DNA of 64,000 nucleotides, taken from assembly GCF_002443255.2 (NCBI RefSeq), contig NW_019211455.1, forward strand, positions 31,151,778 through 31,215,777, written 5' to 3'. A program made the translations under genes and the position numbers. Shown here piece after piece: positions 47,211 to 58,917 of this stretch. The DNA comes from Varroa destructor (lineage: Eukaryota > Arthropoda > Arachnida > Mesostigmata > Varroidae). Each line of letters opens with the position of its first letter. The stretch's first letter is position 1. Below the pieces are notes generated by a model, which did not search any database, had not been told where the DNA came from, and was given only the letters and a program-made list of their open reading frames with translations.

Positions 47211-50200
47211 ACAGCGCATTATCAAGATTTTTGGTATCTGTCTATAAATCATGGTATAAACCGATTCGGTGATCTGAACGGCCGGACCTTTGATTGAAAG
47301 TACTAACAGCGACACGTACTATACTACTTACGTGAACAGAAAAGTTATTGCGCTATAAGTACACACAGTTAAATATACGTAATGGCTTTTACCCTATATA
47401 ATTGTGGCAAGCAGCGTGCTATCATTACCACATGTGGGTGCTGAAAATGACAATGCTAGTCGATAATCTTCTCTTCTGAATAGACAAAATTGAGATGGTT
47501 GGATTTATCAGAGAAAGAAATCCCTGTCTCCGATGTAAAAGCCAATCAGTCATGTAAGATGGTTGCAGCACACAAGGTAAAACCAAATACCTGTTTCTAC
47601 GATTTTATCTAAATTACCGCATGCATATACTATATATCTATGATTTGATCTCTTGAGCGCACCGTTTTTTTTCGTTGCACGCCTAAATCTATTGTAATAG
47701 TGGCGCCTCAATTCAGCTCTTCCGCTACGAGATAAAATTACACATCATTGTAATTTTTACTATCTTCACGTTAAAAACGGCGACTTGTTAAATCTACCTG
47801 GTTTGATTTGAAGAAGATTTTCGCCTTATGATTTTCTGAGGTCTCCAGTCGTGCTGCAATACATGCGACGATAAAAAGCTGCCGATATTTTGATCCGTTA
47901 TATGACACGGATTGGCACACAGACGTTTAATTATTTTTCCTTGGCAGGGTTCCTAGTGCGGCCATCGTGGATTTACCGCGATCGTGCACGAAGCTTTCCA
48001 GGGTAAAAATGTATCCGTTACACTTTTAGTCCTGTGGTTTTCACAATCGCTCATTAAATTTTTCCACCCATATCATATCGATTCATCATTATCAAGCCAA
48101 AATTATTGCGTTCCTTGACGTCAAGTTATAAACTCTAATCGTGACTTCCATCAACCATTCGTTGAATGCTACAAGCATTGAAGTGCTAAGCTCCAACTGT
48201 CCTGCCTTCATTGTGCTATATTACACACGTATGGATGAGGTCGCTGTAGATATCCCTCTGTATTTTAGATGTACCTACGGCGGATCTCGGAGTTACTGTT
48301 GCATACGGCAAATAGTCCAGCGTATGCTTTCAGTATCAATGATATTCATGTAAGTACTCGAAATACATATGATCTGTGTTTTGGATTTAATTAGCGTTTT
48401 CGGGTATAAAAGATCACATACCACGAGTACAATACTTCTTTTCGGCCTTTCCGACTTCGGACGCGTTTTTTTCATTACATAGTAAGCAACCTAGAGTTAA
48501 GAAGAAGGTGTCCGAAATATTTGAACGCCCTGGTAGAAACGAAGACCGAATATTTGTGCGTGTTTTGTTTTTTTTTATTACGTTACGCTAAGCTAGCCAA
48601 TTTACCTTGCGATACACGGGCTAAATGTCAAATGTCTTCCCAGATAATCGTTTGCATAGCTTGATCTTGTTGATGTCACTTCAAATTACGGCTCTGCGTA
48701 ATTCAGTACCGGTGCTCCATGGATGCGACTTTTCAGGTTTTCCGCTTTAATTTATAGGCTTTGTACTCCACATAGCTTTGTAGGAATGTATCAAGAAGCG
48801 TCAACTTACAAGATCGGAGCGGTGCTTCGATATCAGCATTGCAAATCGAGGTTTTCCATGTCCATAGCTGGTATTAAAACACGGTTTCAAGAAGACTGAT
48901 TAAATCGCACGTGCTGCGACGAGTTGCTCCATCTCACTGAAAGCAAAGATCATTTGTATCCAAGCTGCTCATTTTGGTCTACAAAAAGGTTTATAATATG
49001 CCACTAGAAAGCCTGCCATTTATTTGTTTGCAAACCCGTCTAGCGTACCACATATTACATTGAGCAATGCGTGTATGTTTTAGATTTCGGGAAGGGTGTC
49101 GACGAAATATCGTATAGCAAATGTCAAATACCTTAGTCTTTCTCTGTAAAGATATGTTCTAAATGGATTTTATTATTTTTTTTATAGATTTATAATGGAT
49201 ATTATAAACAAGGTCTTCAGTGCGATTGTTAAGTGCCAGACTCTCTTGTACTGGCCTTCGTATAACAGAAAGTCATTCTTATTCTCTAAATTTAGACCAA
49301 AAAACGTCTTACTATGATGGCTGGTGCCTCGATACGAAGTGCCAGAGCTAAACAATTTACAAGCGATAATATTGTTCGTCAGGACAAGCGCCTAATGAAA
49401 GAGTCACGAAAGGTAAAACGTTTAATGAAGAACACGGACACTGCTGACTCATGCAAGGAAGGAATCAGCTAATCGCTCACATCCCGCTGAAGGGAACGGG
49501 AATAATATGATGTTGTTGTTTGTAAGACTTTACCTAAAAATAGAGCGAAGGTAGCAGTGTTCGCCGAAAATGAACTGAAGTGCCGTAATTTCCGCTCTCT
49601 GAGCGGACCAAGGGAGGAGGACCAAGAGAGCCACGTTATCGAAATTGCGAAGTATTCTGTCAGATGTAAACTTCAAAACCAGAAAGGTAAAAGAGCAAGC
49701 AGGAGAAGTTCTCCCAGCTCTGTACCAACGGCAACTGGCCAATAATACCCAATTGGTTGAAATGACCAAAGTGGCTTTTGTAAACGAATCTATTCTACTT
49801 CACAGGAGACAAAAAAAATGACGCGAAAGAGCGGTGCTGTACGATCTACAACACCGACTTTTTTGCCAGACCCAGTTCGTGCACTGATGTCCTTAAGTGA
49901 AGATAACAACATTGCAACAATATTGAAAATTGTGCTTCCCCTACGGTTTTTTATTTGAATACACCTGCGAATATTTTAGACATTTGTAAGAGAACCAACG
50001 GAAGACCTGGTCAGCACTGCGTTGCGTTGCCCTTAAATTCGATAGCGTCTTTATCTGGCGAGGGTTCATTGGGAGTATTTGCTCTTATATTGTTTAAACC
50101 AATAAATAATGAAAATATGTTTTACTGTGAAAAAACAATGCAGAACTAGAATACATAGATAACTAAATGAGTTAGAGATATACCAATAGTAATATTCTAA

Positions 50201-50874
50201 GCATTTCCCTTTATACGAGGTTCTAAAAACGAACGTACGTTTGCAACGAGAATTCCGAGATTATGCAGTCGAAGAACGATAGAAAGAATAACTTGCATTC
50301 GTTTAACTTCAAGAACCGTTCCTAAAAAGTGTCAGCTTGAAGTACTAAATGGGTGACGCGATTTTCGCTGCTGAAACCGCTGGTCACAATTGTAACCTTA
50401 ATATGGGGTAATAACAAAGCTGCTTTCAAGATCCTCTGTGGCTAACAATTTCTGATTTTTCTTAACAAATCCTGTCTTCTTGACTCCCGCTTCTCTAAAA
50501 TTTAAAACATCTATTTACTTCAGCCACTAGTTGTTGATTTTCTCGTGTCAACATTACTCGTTCCGTGTTGAAGGATAAGAAGCAAACCTCTGTATTGAAA
50601 GGCATATTATATAACAAATGTTAGTTAATCACAGGCATTAATAAAAATCGATTTTTACGGTCTGAATCGAAATTGCCACAGTGATATAAATTAAATTCGT
50701 AGAAACGACACGACGATCGATTGTCACCTAAATGCCGCCTCGGTGCATCACCTAAATACAATTGTACTGGACGGCATCCTCTATAGATATGAGAGTTGCT
50801 TAGCGTACATACGTTAAAGGATGCCATTGATAATTGTTACCGATTAGAAAAGGTCTGCGGATCGAAACAGGTGC

Positions 50875-50903
50875 GTCAGGTCAAACAATATGTTTGACCT
50901 GAC
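50875..50903. repeat. Perfect 29-nt hairpin with AGGTCA half-sites
   Basis: GTCAGGTCAAACA at 50875-50887 is perfectly complementary to TGTTTGACCTGAC at 50891-50903, with a 3-nt loop (ATA). Each arm carries the hexamer AGGTCA or its complement TGACCT, the consensus half-site of many nuclear receptors, arranged as an inverted repeat with 11 nt between the hexamers. The standard ecdysone receptor arrangement is an inverted repeat with 1 nt, so this spacing is not canonical. A perfect 13-bp arm with so small a loop is unlikely by chance in 64 kb. Confidence 0.7.
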
Positions 50904-52067
50904 AATGAAACCCTGGTAAGTTCCTCGCACAGGGTTCCAGAATGTGAAAATACTGCGCAATGCGTAATCGTTTCGAATCGCTCAAGCTGACGACAACTGA
51001 AATATTAACGGTTACACAAGAAAATAAGAGGAGTAAAAAGGTGCTACTTTCTAATTTAATAACGCATTCATCTGAATCAGGCAGTAAAGTATGGCGATTA
51101 GGACAAATACAAAGGTGCTTGCCAGGACCTATAGTAACTGAAATGCGAATTGCTTGGGGAAAAAGTATTGGTTACTTGCATCATTTCATTTTAATATCCA
51201 GATTAATACTCATAATTTGAGGTATTTAATATGCATCTAATCTCTGTCAATATATCCGTAAAAACCATATTTCAGTGCCTCGCACCAGTTAGATTGGGAT
51301 CCCGATTCTAGGAACGTTCGCGCCGCTGATGTTATAATAGATAAAGGTATTGTAGTAAAAGCAATTGAACCCCAGCATACGGGGACATTGGAGAGCGTAG
51401 GATGCCAATTACCGATTACTCATGACGTAGATGACAAGATCCCGCCAAGGACGAGACGCGAGTATTAGCAGTCCTGCCAAAATGAGCCGGTCGATAATTG
51501 AGTCCTAGATATTCGTATGGCTCTAAAAGCAAGGCGGTCTTCCACGAAATGTCAAGGAACTACAATACATACATTTAATGTGAATACATAACCAAGATAC
51601 TCTGCAGAAAAAATGGAAAGCAACTCAGGGGGTTCTCATTCTGAAAATGGCAGCCATGCCTCAGACGTAACGTAAGCTGCAATGTAAAGTATCTTATACG
51701 TGACTAATTTAGTCAAGTCCTTTTCAAACTTCACATAGTCCTGTAGAACAACAAGGTTCAATGGTGCATATTTAACCTGTTGATCTATCACCGGCTCATG
51801 CACCTAACCAGAAGCTCGATCCCATCTGAAAAGATATCGAGAGGAACATGATTACAAAGACGACTGAAAAAGCCAGCCAACCTGTTTGTCTGAAGCACGC
51901 GAAGTAACCTTTGCATTTTACCCGACCTATAAACCAGGCGAATAAAAAAAACATCAGCTTATAAAATTGCTCCCAACAGAAAGCTTTACTTCTGTGAAGT
52001 TCTTCTATAAAGCAGCGATCTAGCTAGACGCTCGATCTCGTTCGACGTCTCGATCAGTAGAACTCTT

Positions 52068-52086
52068 TGGTGGTTTTTCACCACCA
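52068..52086. repeat. Hairpin, 7-bp arms, 5-nt loop
   Basis: TGGTGGT at 52068-52074 pairs with ACCACCA at 52080-52086 across TTTTC. Confidence 0.7.
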
Positions 52087-52495
52087 CACGAATTCAAACA
52101 TCGCCTTATTACTGTCCCTGAAGAATAGTCTTTTCATAGCCAAATTTTGTACCACGGTTTTCTGGCTTATCGACCCAATGCGTCGAACCCAGGAAACATC
52201 ACTACTACACAGGTATTATGGCCTGTATCCTTTCCATTAGCAATCTTACATCTGTAATTATGAGAAATTTAATGACGCTTATGCTTATTTCTTCAATTAC
52301 TAACTATATTGATCCACATGTACCATACCTGAATGGATCAAAAGGTCTTACGGCTCGGGCCTTGAAGACCGAAAGCGGGATCTCCTTTGCTGGTGCTCGG
52401 TGGCCTCTCTGTTCTTTGAAATAGCTCTTACATAACAAGAAGATGACAAGCTACATCAATCGCTTCATACCTTTTGTTCCAGGCAGATCCATGAC

Positions 52496-52515
52496 TATAT
52501 ATACATACATACATT
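52496..52515. repeat. (TA)n/(ATAC)n microsatellite
   Basis: A short TA tract runs into three ATAC-type units. Confidence 0.75.
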
Positions 52516-52837
52516 ATCCATATGTAAGTAAACGTATACACAATACGAATTTATTTCTGTTTGTTCCTGTTCGACTACCTTCCTTTGAGGATTACGCCTA
52601 GAGAAACAGCATATCCACTCCTGCGACAGGCTTTTTTTTTTTCGACCTAGCTCTGTTTTGGCCTCGTGTCCTGGTGTTCGCTGAATTGTTGGATCTGGTT
52701 ATGAAACTGGATTAGACAAAATGGCTCAAATTGTAAATAATTTAGATAATATTACCGTTAATTAGTACCACAGCCACAGTCGTTGCAGTACTTAGTTTGC
52801 ACGCAGAAGTTTGCGTGCATGCTTCAACTTGGATATA

Positions 52838-52855
52838 CATGCACATGCACATGCA
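52838..52855. repeat. (CATGCA)3 tandem repeat
   Basis: Three perfect hexamer units lie in a row. Confidence 0.8.
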
Positions 52856-54147
52856 TATACGCAGACAGGATCCATTCTTTTGCATTAAATTATTTTATAA
52901 CTGCTTACATTTTGATAAATCATTTTTCGTAGCGCTATTTATATATCTAAATTTTATCGAATTGCATATATCGATCAAGGAACAACTTTTCTATGATATA
53001 CGAGTTTTTCGATAAAAGCTTCATAGGAATATTTGCCTTTTACTTTCATGTTATAGGTGATTCATTATAGACTATCGCTTGAGTTATTAATCTGTCGTTC
53101 ATTACTAAAACGCGGTTCACCTCGAGCAGATAGTGGATGCCATACGTAGCCAGCAGTTGAGTCTTGGACCGATGTACGACTTCGTCGCTAATTGTCTTTT
53201 ACCAGACACTGCCAAGCGGAAACGCATCAGTAAAATAGCAAAACTATTCGTACCGTTAACGGAGTGTGTTCCTTAAAATTTATTCAAAGGCGATTGTCTA
53301 ATAAATTTATTTTAATCTACAAACTCTGCTAACCATTTTCAGTTTGCTGGTGTTGTTTTATATATGATCCGACATGTCGATCGCCTGCACAAAGTTGATT
53401 GTACAACAAACCGATGTCAGGGTTGGCATATACCGCTCGAATGATGCTGAACCGCTTTAAAAAGCTACTGGTGCTTATAAACATAACCGTGTTTATGTAG
53501 AAAATAAATAAATTTTATAGAAATTAAATTTAAGAACTGCAGTGACAACAAAACAGTGCCTTCTCTCCAATTGCTTCCAGCTGCAACATTCAAAGATTTT
53601 TCAGCAATGCGCAGCGTCTAATGACATAGCAGTAAAAAAAAACATCGCACGATAATGATTAAAGATTTAAATTTAACCGTGCTATATAGATTTGTAAGAT
53701 ACAGTTTTATGTCTCCTGTTGTACGGCAGGTATAATTTGTTACATTACAGATCTTCACACTTTCACAAGAAACACTAAGGGTCTGAAAATAGCGTACATG
53801 GTGCTACGATTTTTTGTTAATAATAAAAAATGCTGTAGTTGTTTATTAGTTTAAACAAACCGATGAAATGAGAAAATCTGTCGTTTGCAGGCAGGTGGAT
53901 AACAAAGAGTGAGTCGAAAGGCTTTAATATAATAAGATGAAGACCGTTGAAAACATTTCAGGAACTTAATTAACGGTAATTAGCGCTAAGTCGAGTCGCC
54001 GGTTCTGAGCACAATTCCAATAATACCACACGGACTAGAGTAGGTACAATAATTCACTGCTGGAGCTTAGTACGATGTTAGGACGCGGAAATCGATAACA
54101 TTTTTTGTAGAGTGTTAGATCAGTGCTCATAAATTAAAGTCATGTTT

Positions 54148-54165
54148 GGCCTAATTTTTTAGGCC
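54148..54165. repeat. Hairpin, 7-bp arms with T4 loop
   Basis: GGCCTAA and TTAGGCC pair perfectly around TTTT. GGCCTAAT also recurs directly (54148-54155 and 54162-54169). Confidence 0.7.
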
Positions 54166-54870
54166 TAATCAGCTCGCACTCGATAACCGGGGATTATAGT
54201 GTATATATATAGACGTGAATTAGAACACTCAAGGAGGTGCCTATGTATAAGACGTACGATTATAGAAATTTCTCTATCAGTGAAAATGTTACTATAATAC
54301 AAATTTTATCAAGTGTTTTCGTGAACTTATCTAGTAGTCTAACGCTTAAAGAAAGTTAGAAAAATTCTATTGTGCATATGTAGATGGCATATAAATTCAG
54401 GTTAGCTGAACAAAGAATAATATAAACAGGTGTTTAAATCTACCAAATGAGATGTATAGATATTTTAATGTTTTAATAACCCAAATTGAATTCACTGCAT
54501 TGTTTTCTGTTTCAGATTTGAAATCCAATTTATGCAATCCTAGCCTGAAATGTAATAGGTTTATTTTTGAGGTTATTATAATGGGAGAATGTTACTGAGG
54601 TAGCACCTCACACTTCGTCAACATACGTCGTTGAGAATATAGCACGATTTACGATAACTTGCCAGACGTTTGCCATTCACTCCTGTTATTTCCTTTCTCT
54701 CGAATTTAACGACGGATTTCGCCACTAAATCGCGGTCCCACGAAAAGGACATATTCTGTACTCATATGGCACAATCCTTATCAGGGTCATGAGCTTGATG
54801 TATGAAAAAATCTTCTTATTCATTAGCAGTCAACTCGTACAGGCAGGTTTGTATTCTTGGAAGAAGATTA

Positions 54871-54898
54871 CACCTAGTATTAGGTGCGCCTAGTATTA
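54871..54898. repeat. Hairpin overlapping a 10-bp direct repeat
   Basis: CACCTA and TAGGTG (54871-54886) form 6-bp arms around GTAT. CCTAGTATTA occurs at 54873-54882 and again at 54889-54898. Confidence 0.65.
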
Positions 54899-55323
54899 AT
54901 AAACTTCTTAGCTATACGAGTCCTTATTTTTCAGTTACTTCACCCATGTCTACTACTACATATACATGAAATGGTTATGTTTGATGTATAATATGTGTGA
55001 GATTTGTACGGGAACGCGAAGCTTTTAGGCGCTCAGTGTCTGTGACGTAGGGCTTAAATTCAAGGGCATCAATAAACGCGCCTAATCTTTTAAGGGAAAT
55101 GTCAAGCTAAACCAGACTCGTAACGAGATTGAGCAGACATTATCAGAAGCACTAATAGGAGAAACGTTGCTTTTCGGACGGATGGCAATTGGTTCTCTAA
55201 ACTTAGGAGAATGTAAAAGCCAAATATCACTGTAGGTGCCTAAAACAAATCTAACGAACACGACATCAGGCAGCAGTAATTATTTATGTCGCTTTAGAGA
55301 CATGGCCATTTTTAGTTTTGTTG

Positions 55324-55342
55324 ATATATATATATGTATATA
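55324..55342. repeat. (AT)n tract with one G
   Basis: This is an AT microsatellite of 19 nt with a single interruption. Confidence 0.75.
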
Positions 55343-56632
55343 GGGCGCAGTAGTTGCACCCTATTAATGAATAATGAGTTATATAAAATGGAATAAAAAA
55401 CTAATACTATACATATTCTGCAGCAATGCAATTGCTCTATCTGATCTAAACTCTCTACTGTAACGTTTTATAATAATGAATGATGGGATTACTTGCGTAG
55501 AAAAGTAAAAAATACCGAACAAGGCTTGAAGTTTTACGAAGTTGCCTACTTTCACGAAGCCAAATGGCATCAATAATACTCTTGAAGCTCATTTCTCATC
55601 CATAGAACATAAGGATTTTGATTTTTGTGTGGGACTCTGCTCTTAATTTTGAGACGACAATCTTTATCCTTCGTCTGAGACATCTGACGTGTTCTTTACT
55701 TTCATCCCAAAAATCAGCTGATCGAAAGTAAGAAGATCATGAAAGACAAGCCAACCGATATAGCTGAATCAGGGCCCATGTACATAGGAAAAACAAATGA
55801 ACTATTTGTCTGGGATGGCGCAAACCAATGTATGTTCAGCATTCGGGGTTATAGCCATCAGTCTCTGTGTGTCGTTTGATATTAGGTTCGCAATCGTTGG
55901 TTTTTCTATGGTTTTTTTTCCTCAGCGGGCAGCACTGGACAGTATTCGGTATATTCGATATACACTGGGACAGTCTAGGCCTGTATCTCGGCAAAGCGGC
56001 AAAATGGAGCGAATCACAGAAACGGAAACAAATTTCATAATTTTCCTCTTTTTCATAAAAGCGTTTGAGTTCACTTTGGCTAATATCAGAAACACCTACA
56101 CACTGTATTAAAATATAAACAAAATAACAATAGATCAGTTAGTTTTTTTTTTTCGTATCAAACCTCCTAAAAGACGTACATCGCATTTTAGGTTGGGTTT
56201 GGCAAATTTTGCCTTTACGCTATATTTGCGAGTATTATATTAGAATATGTATTAGGCCCTTTGGCCTGAAAATTCCTATTTTGCCTATGTTTGCTTTTTG
56301 TTTAGCCAAGCCTCGGAGTTTATATGGGAATCTTTTGTCAACATAATCGAAAACGCTTTAGAAAATATGTCTAGGTTAAAATATTACCGGAACTTTTTTG
56401 CATTCATTTTGCCTATGTTAATTTATTGTTTTCTGTTTGCCGACTTTACCTGATATATTTGGTCAAATTCTCGGAGGCAGTACAAAGATTTTGAACAAGA
56501 TATTAGGAAATTAAGAAAAAATACTTAAATCTTCTTTACAGAAACACTATGCATTGGGCACATTCGAGCTCATATCGCCGTTCAGTAGTGGAAAAGCTGA
56601 CTGTAAATACAAATCAAATATAATATTTATTA

Positions 56633-56663
56633 ATTATATTAGACTGAAATTTATTATATTAGA
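56633..56663. repeat. 11-bp direct repeat, 20-bp period
   Basis: ATTATATTAGA occurs at 56633-56643 and 56653-56663. Confidence 0.7.
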
Positions 56664-57824
56664 AAGTGTTCAACTCGTCTAGATGAACGCCAAGGTGTTT
56701 TCTCTTCAAACGTAACTTTAAACGTTTTGATGCAAGACGCTTTGCTGCCTAGCATTATATGGAACCTCACTTAAGTTTACTTTTGGAATGAATAATTAGA
56801 AATTTAAATTTTTAATGAGTAGGCCATTTAGTGCGTGCTAATTAGACTGAAACGTTTAACGAAAATACGTACAACGGGGCCTATATGAAAATCCCACTTG
56901 AATGTTATTAGCAAGCTGCAATACACACAGATTTGCAAGCTAGATTGATTGGAAAGCCCACTTTTGCCTGGTACGTTAACTCTTCTCTTATAAGTTTTCA
57001 TGGAGAAAATTTGGTACATTGAAGCACATCGAATTCGGTCAAATGGAAAGCGTGCTTTGTTCGCCTGCAGCACTACGCAGACGCAGCTTATTGTATCTCC
57101 TTGTCGTGACGCCTGTTTGTGGTTACATACGATTTGCGTTTCAATATAGTTACACAAGCAGCTATGCTAGCAGTCGATTGTATCAAGCTATTTAAAAATT
57201 TATCATAAAACTAACTTATGTGCTTCCCTCGCAAGGAATCATTTTGGCAAACATTTTATTTGTTTTATCTATTTGTTTTGATTATTCGTATAACTAGCAC
57301 AATTTTATGCCGGAAATGTGTCACATAATTCAAAAGCAGGTTTTTTTGAAAAAACAGAATTTATTCGTTCAGCAGAGAAGTCTCAGGAGGTCGGCTGCTT
57401 CTTAGAAACCGGCTCCAGTAATATTAAGGTCACGACTATTATTTTAGTTTGCCTAATTCACCTTTCTAGAACACGTTTTGCTTGACATAATATTTCTGTT
57501 TCAACAGATCAGTTTCTAACGACATCTTGTAGGACTAAGAGAGATTTAAACAGTCTGATTAATTTTATTGCTACGCAGGCCATCAAGGCGGCGCTCTCTA
57601 AAGACGATGAATATCACCATAAACATGATTATTGATGATTTCTAATATTCAATCTTCTCGATAAATTAAACCCGGACGTTGCGTTGTCGTAGTATTTGTA
57701 CTTTCATTTAGCTGCAATGTAGTCTGATCATGTATTGCTTAACGTTATGTTTGGCCGGTTGCAGTTTTCTAAAGATCCAAGGCGTATGGCTAGTTTAGAA
57801 TGTCGCATGTATCGCTCGTCCTTT

Positions 57825-57862
57825 ATTGCGCGTTTTGTCCCAAAATTGTGCGTTTTTGTCCC
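57825..57862. repeat. Imperfect tandem duplication of about 19 bp
   Basis: Two adjacent copies share the pattern ATTG(C/T)GCG, a T-run, then GTCCC. They differ by one substitution and one T. Confidence 0.75.
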
Positions 57863-58833
57863 GCTCGAATCAATGTCCGTACAATTACAGAATTTGTAGA
57901 TACTTACTGAAGCCCTTATGTACAGTTTCAGGAACGCAGGAAATCAGCTACCACAGGTAACTACGAGCCAACACATGACTTTCAGCCAAGGATAAGTTTA
58001 AGATTCAAGTTCTACTCATGGGTGACAGCTGCATATGCGGTTAGACGGAATCAAGCTTTTATTACGGGCCATTTACCTAGTAACGACACATAATCGCCAA
58101 TGGATTAGATAAAAATTGAAAAATAGAAGAACATAAATAGAGAGTGGAGTTGTCATCCGGTTACGCAAAAAATTTTCTGCTTCTGCCCGTGTATATAAAT
58201 AAAGTGTTGAGTGAATCGCTCATTTCTCCAGTCATCATAAACCAGTCTTATATTCAAAACAGATCCAACTTGAATCGATTTGGATTGGTAAAATTTAAAT
58301 TGCGCTATCTAGCTTCGCTAGGAGACGCTCATCAGCGATATCGAGCAACCAACTAAAAACTTCTACTTATGGCCTATCGCTTATGCTTTTGTGCGTCCTG
58401 CGTAAAAAAACAGAACCCGCTATTAGGCAGGCGAGTGAGTCCCCTGCATGACTCGGGCTATATGTCGAAGATCTTATTACATTCGTTGGTTCCTGCTGGC
58501 GACCACTTAGCTTAAAATCTGTTCGCATAGCATAGCGCATTGTGAGAGACGTCTAATGCGGAGCTTTTGCCTGAATGGCCAAGCCTCGTGGTTCGTCTCG
58601 CCAAAAAGTCCTAAATAGTTACACAAATAAAGGCAAGGCTACCTTCCTAATCAGCCATAATAAGCAGGCATAAAGGATATCATCTAATTACGGATATATA
58701 TGCATAGAGAGGCAAATGCTGGCCGTAGAGTCCTGTACATGAATACCAATTGTAACGATAAAGGAATAAGACTATTTTAAATCGACGCTTCTAACCATAC
58801 TGCTGTTAAAAAAAAGAGCTACTGAAAATTTAC

Positions 58834-58917
58834 GCTCAGTCGCGAGCGATTAGATCGCTATTAAGAATAGGTTCTTCGCGATGATCGCGTAAGAAAGATG
58901 GATCATCTTTGCTCAGT
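58834..58917. repeat. Three adjacent perfect hairpins between 7-bp direct repeats
   Basis: GCTCAGT at 58834-58840 and 58911-58917 flank exactly 70 bp. Inside lie AGCGAT/ATCGCT (58845-58859, loop TAG), CGCGAT/ATCGCG (58877-58889, 1-nt loop) and AAAGATG/CATCTTT (58894-58910, loop GAT). The last stem ends on the base before the second direct repeat. GATGATC (58880-58886) can alternatively pair with GATCATC (58901-58907), so the second and third hairpins could exchange partners. The direct repeats could be a target-site duplication around a very small insertion, or part of a slippage duplication. No terminal inverted repeats or coding sequence are present. Confidence 0.5.

Larger units (their letters stand above)
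47061..58833. other. AT-rich stretch with no recognisable gene
   Basis: Frames reach 109 codons at most (56828-57157 minus, no domain). Visible structure consists of the 25-bp period repeat at 47175-47210, the hairpins at 50875-50903, 52068-52086 and 54148-54165, TA or ATAC tracts at 52496-52515, 54202-54211 and 55324-55342, (CATGCA)3 at 52838-52855, and local duplications at 54873-54898, 56633-56663 and 57825-57862. A CAG/GTATAA junction at 53727-53735 resembles a recursive splice site. Confidence 0.55.

Noticed and set aside
56828..57157. 109-codon minus-strand frame (and 32621-32959 minus, 112 codons; 55797-56111 plus, 104 codons; 10235-10546 minus, 103 codons)
   Set aside because: These are AT-rich frames with no recognisable motif, and some are over homopolymers. 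They are not distinguishable from random open frames.
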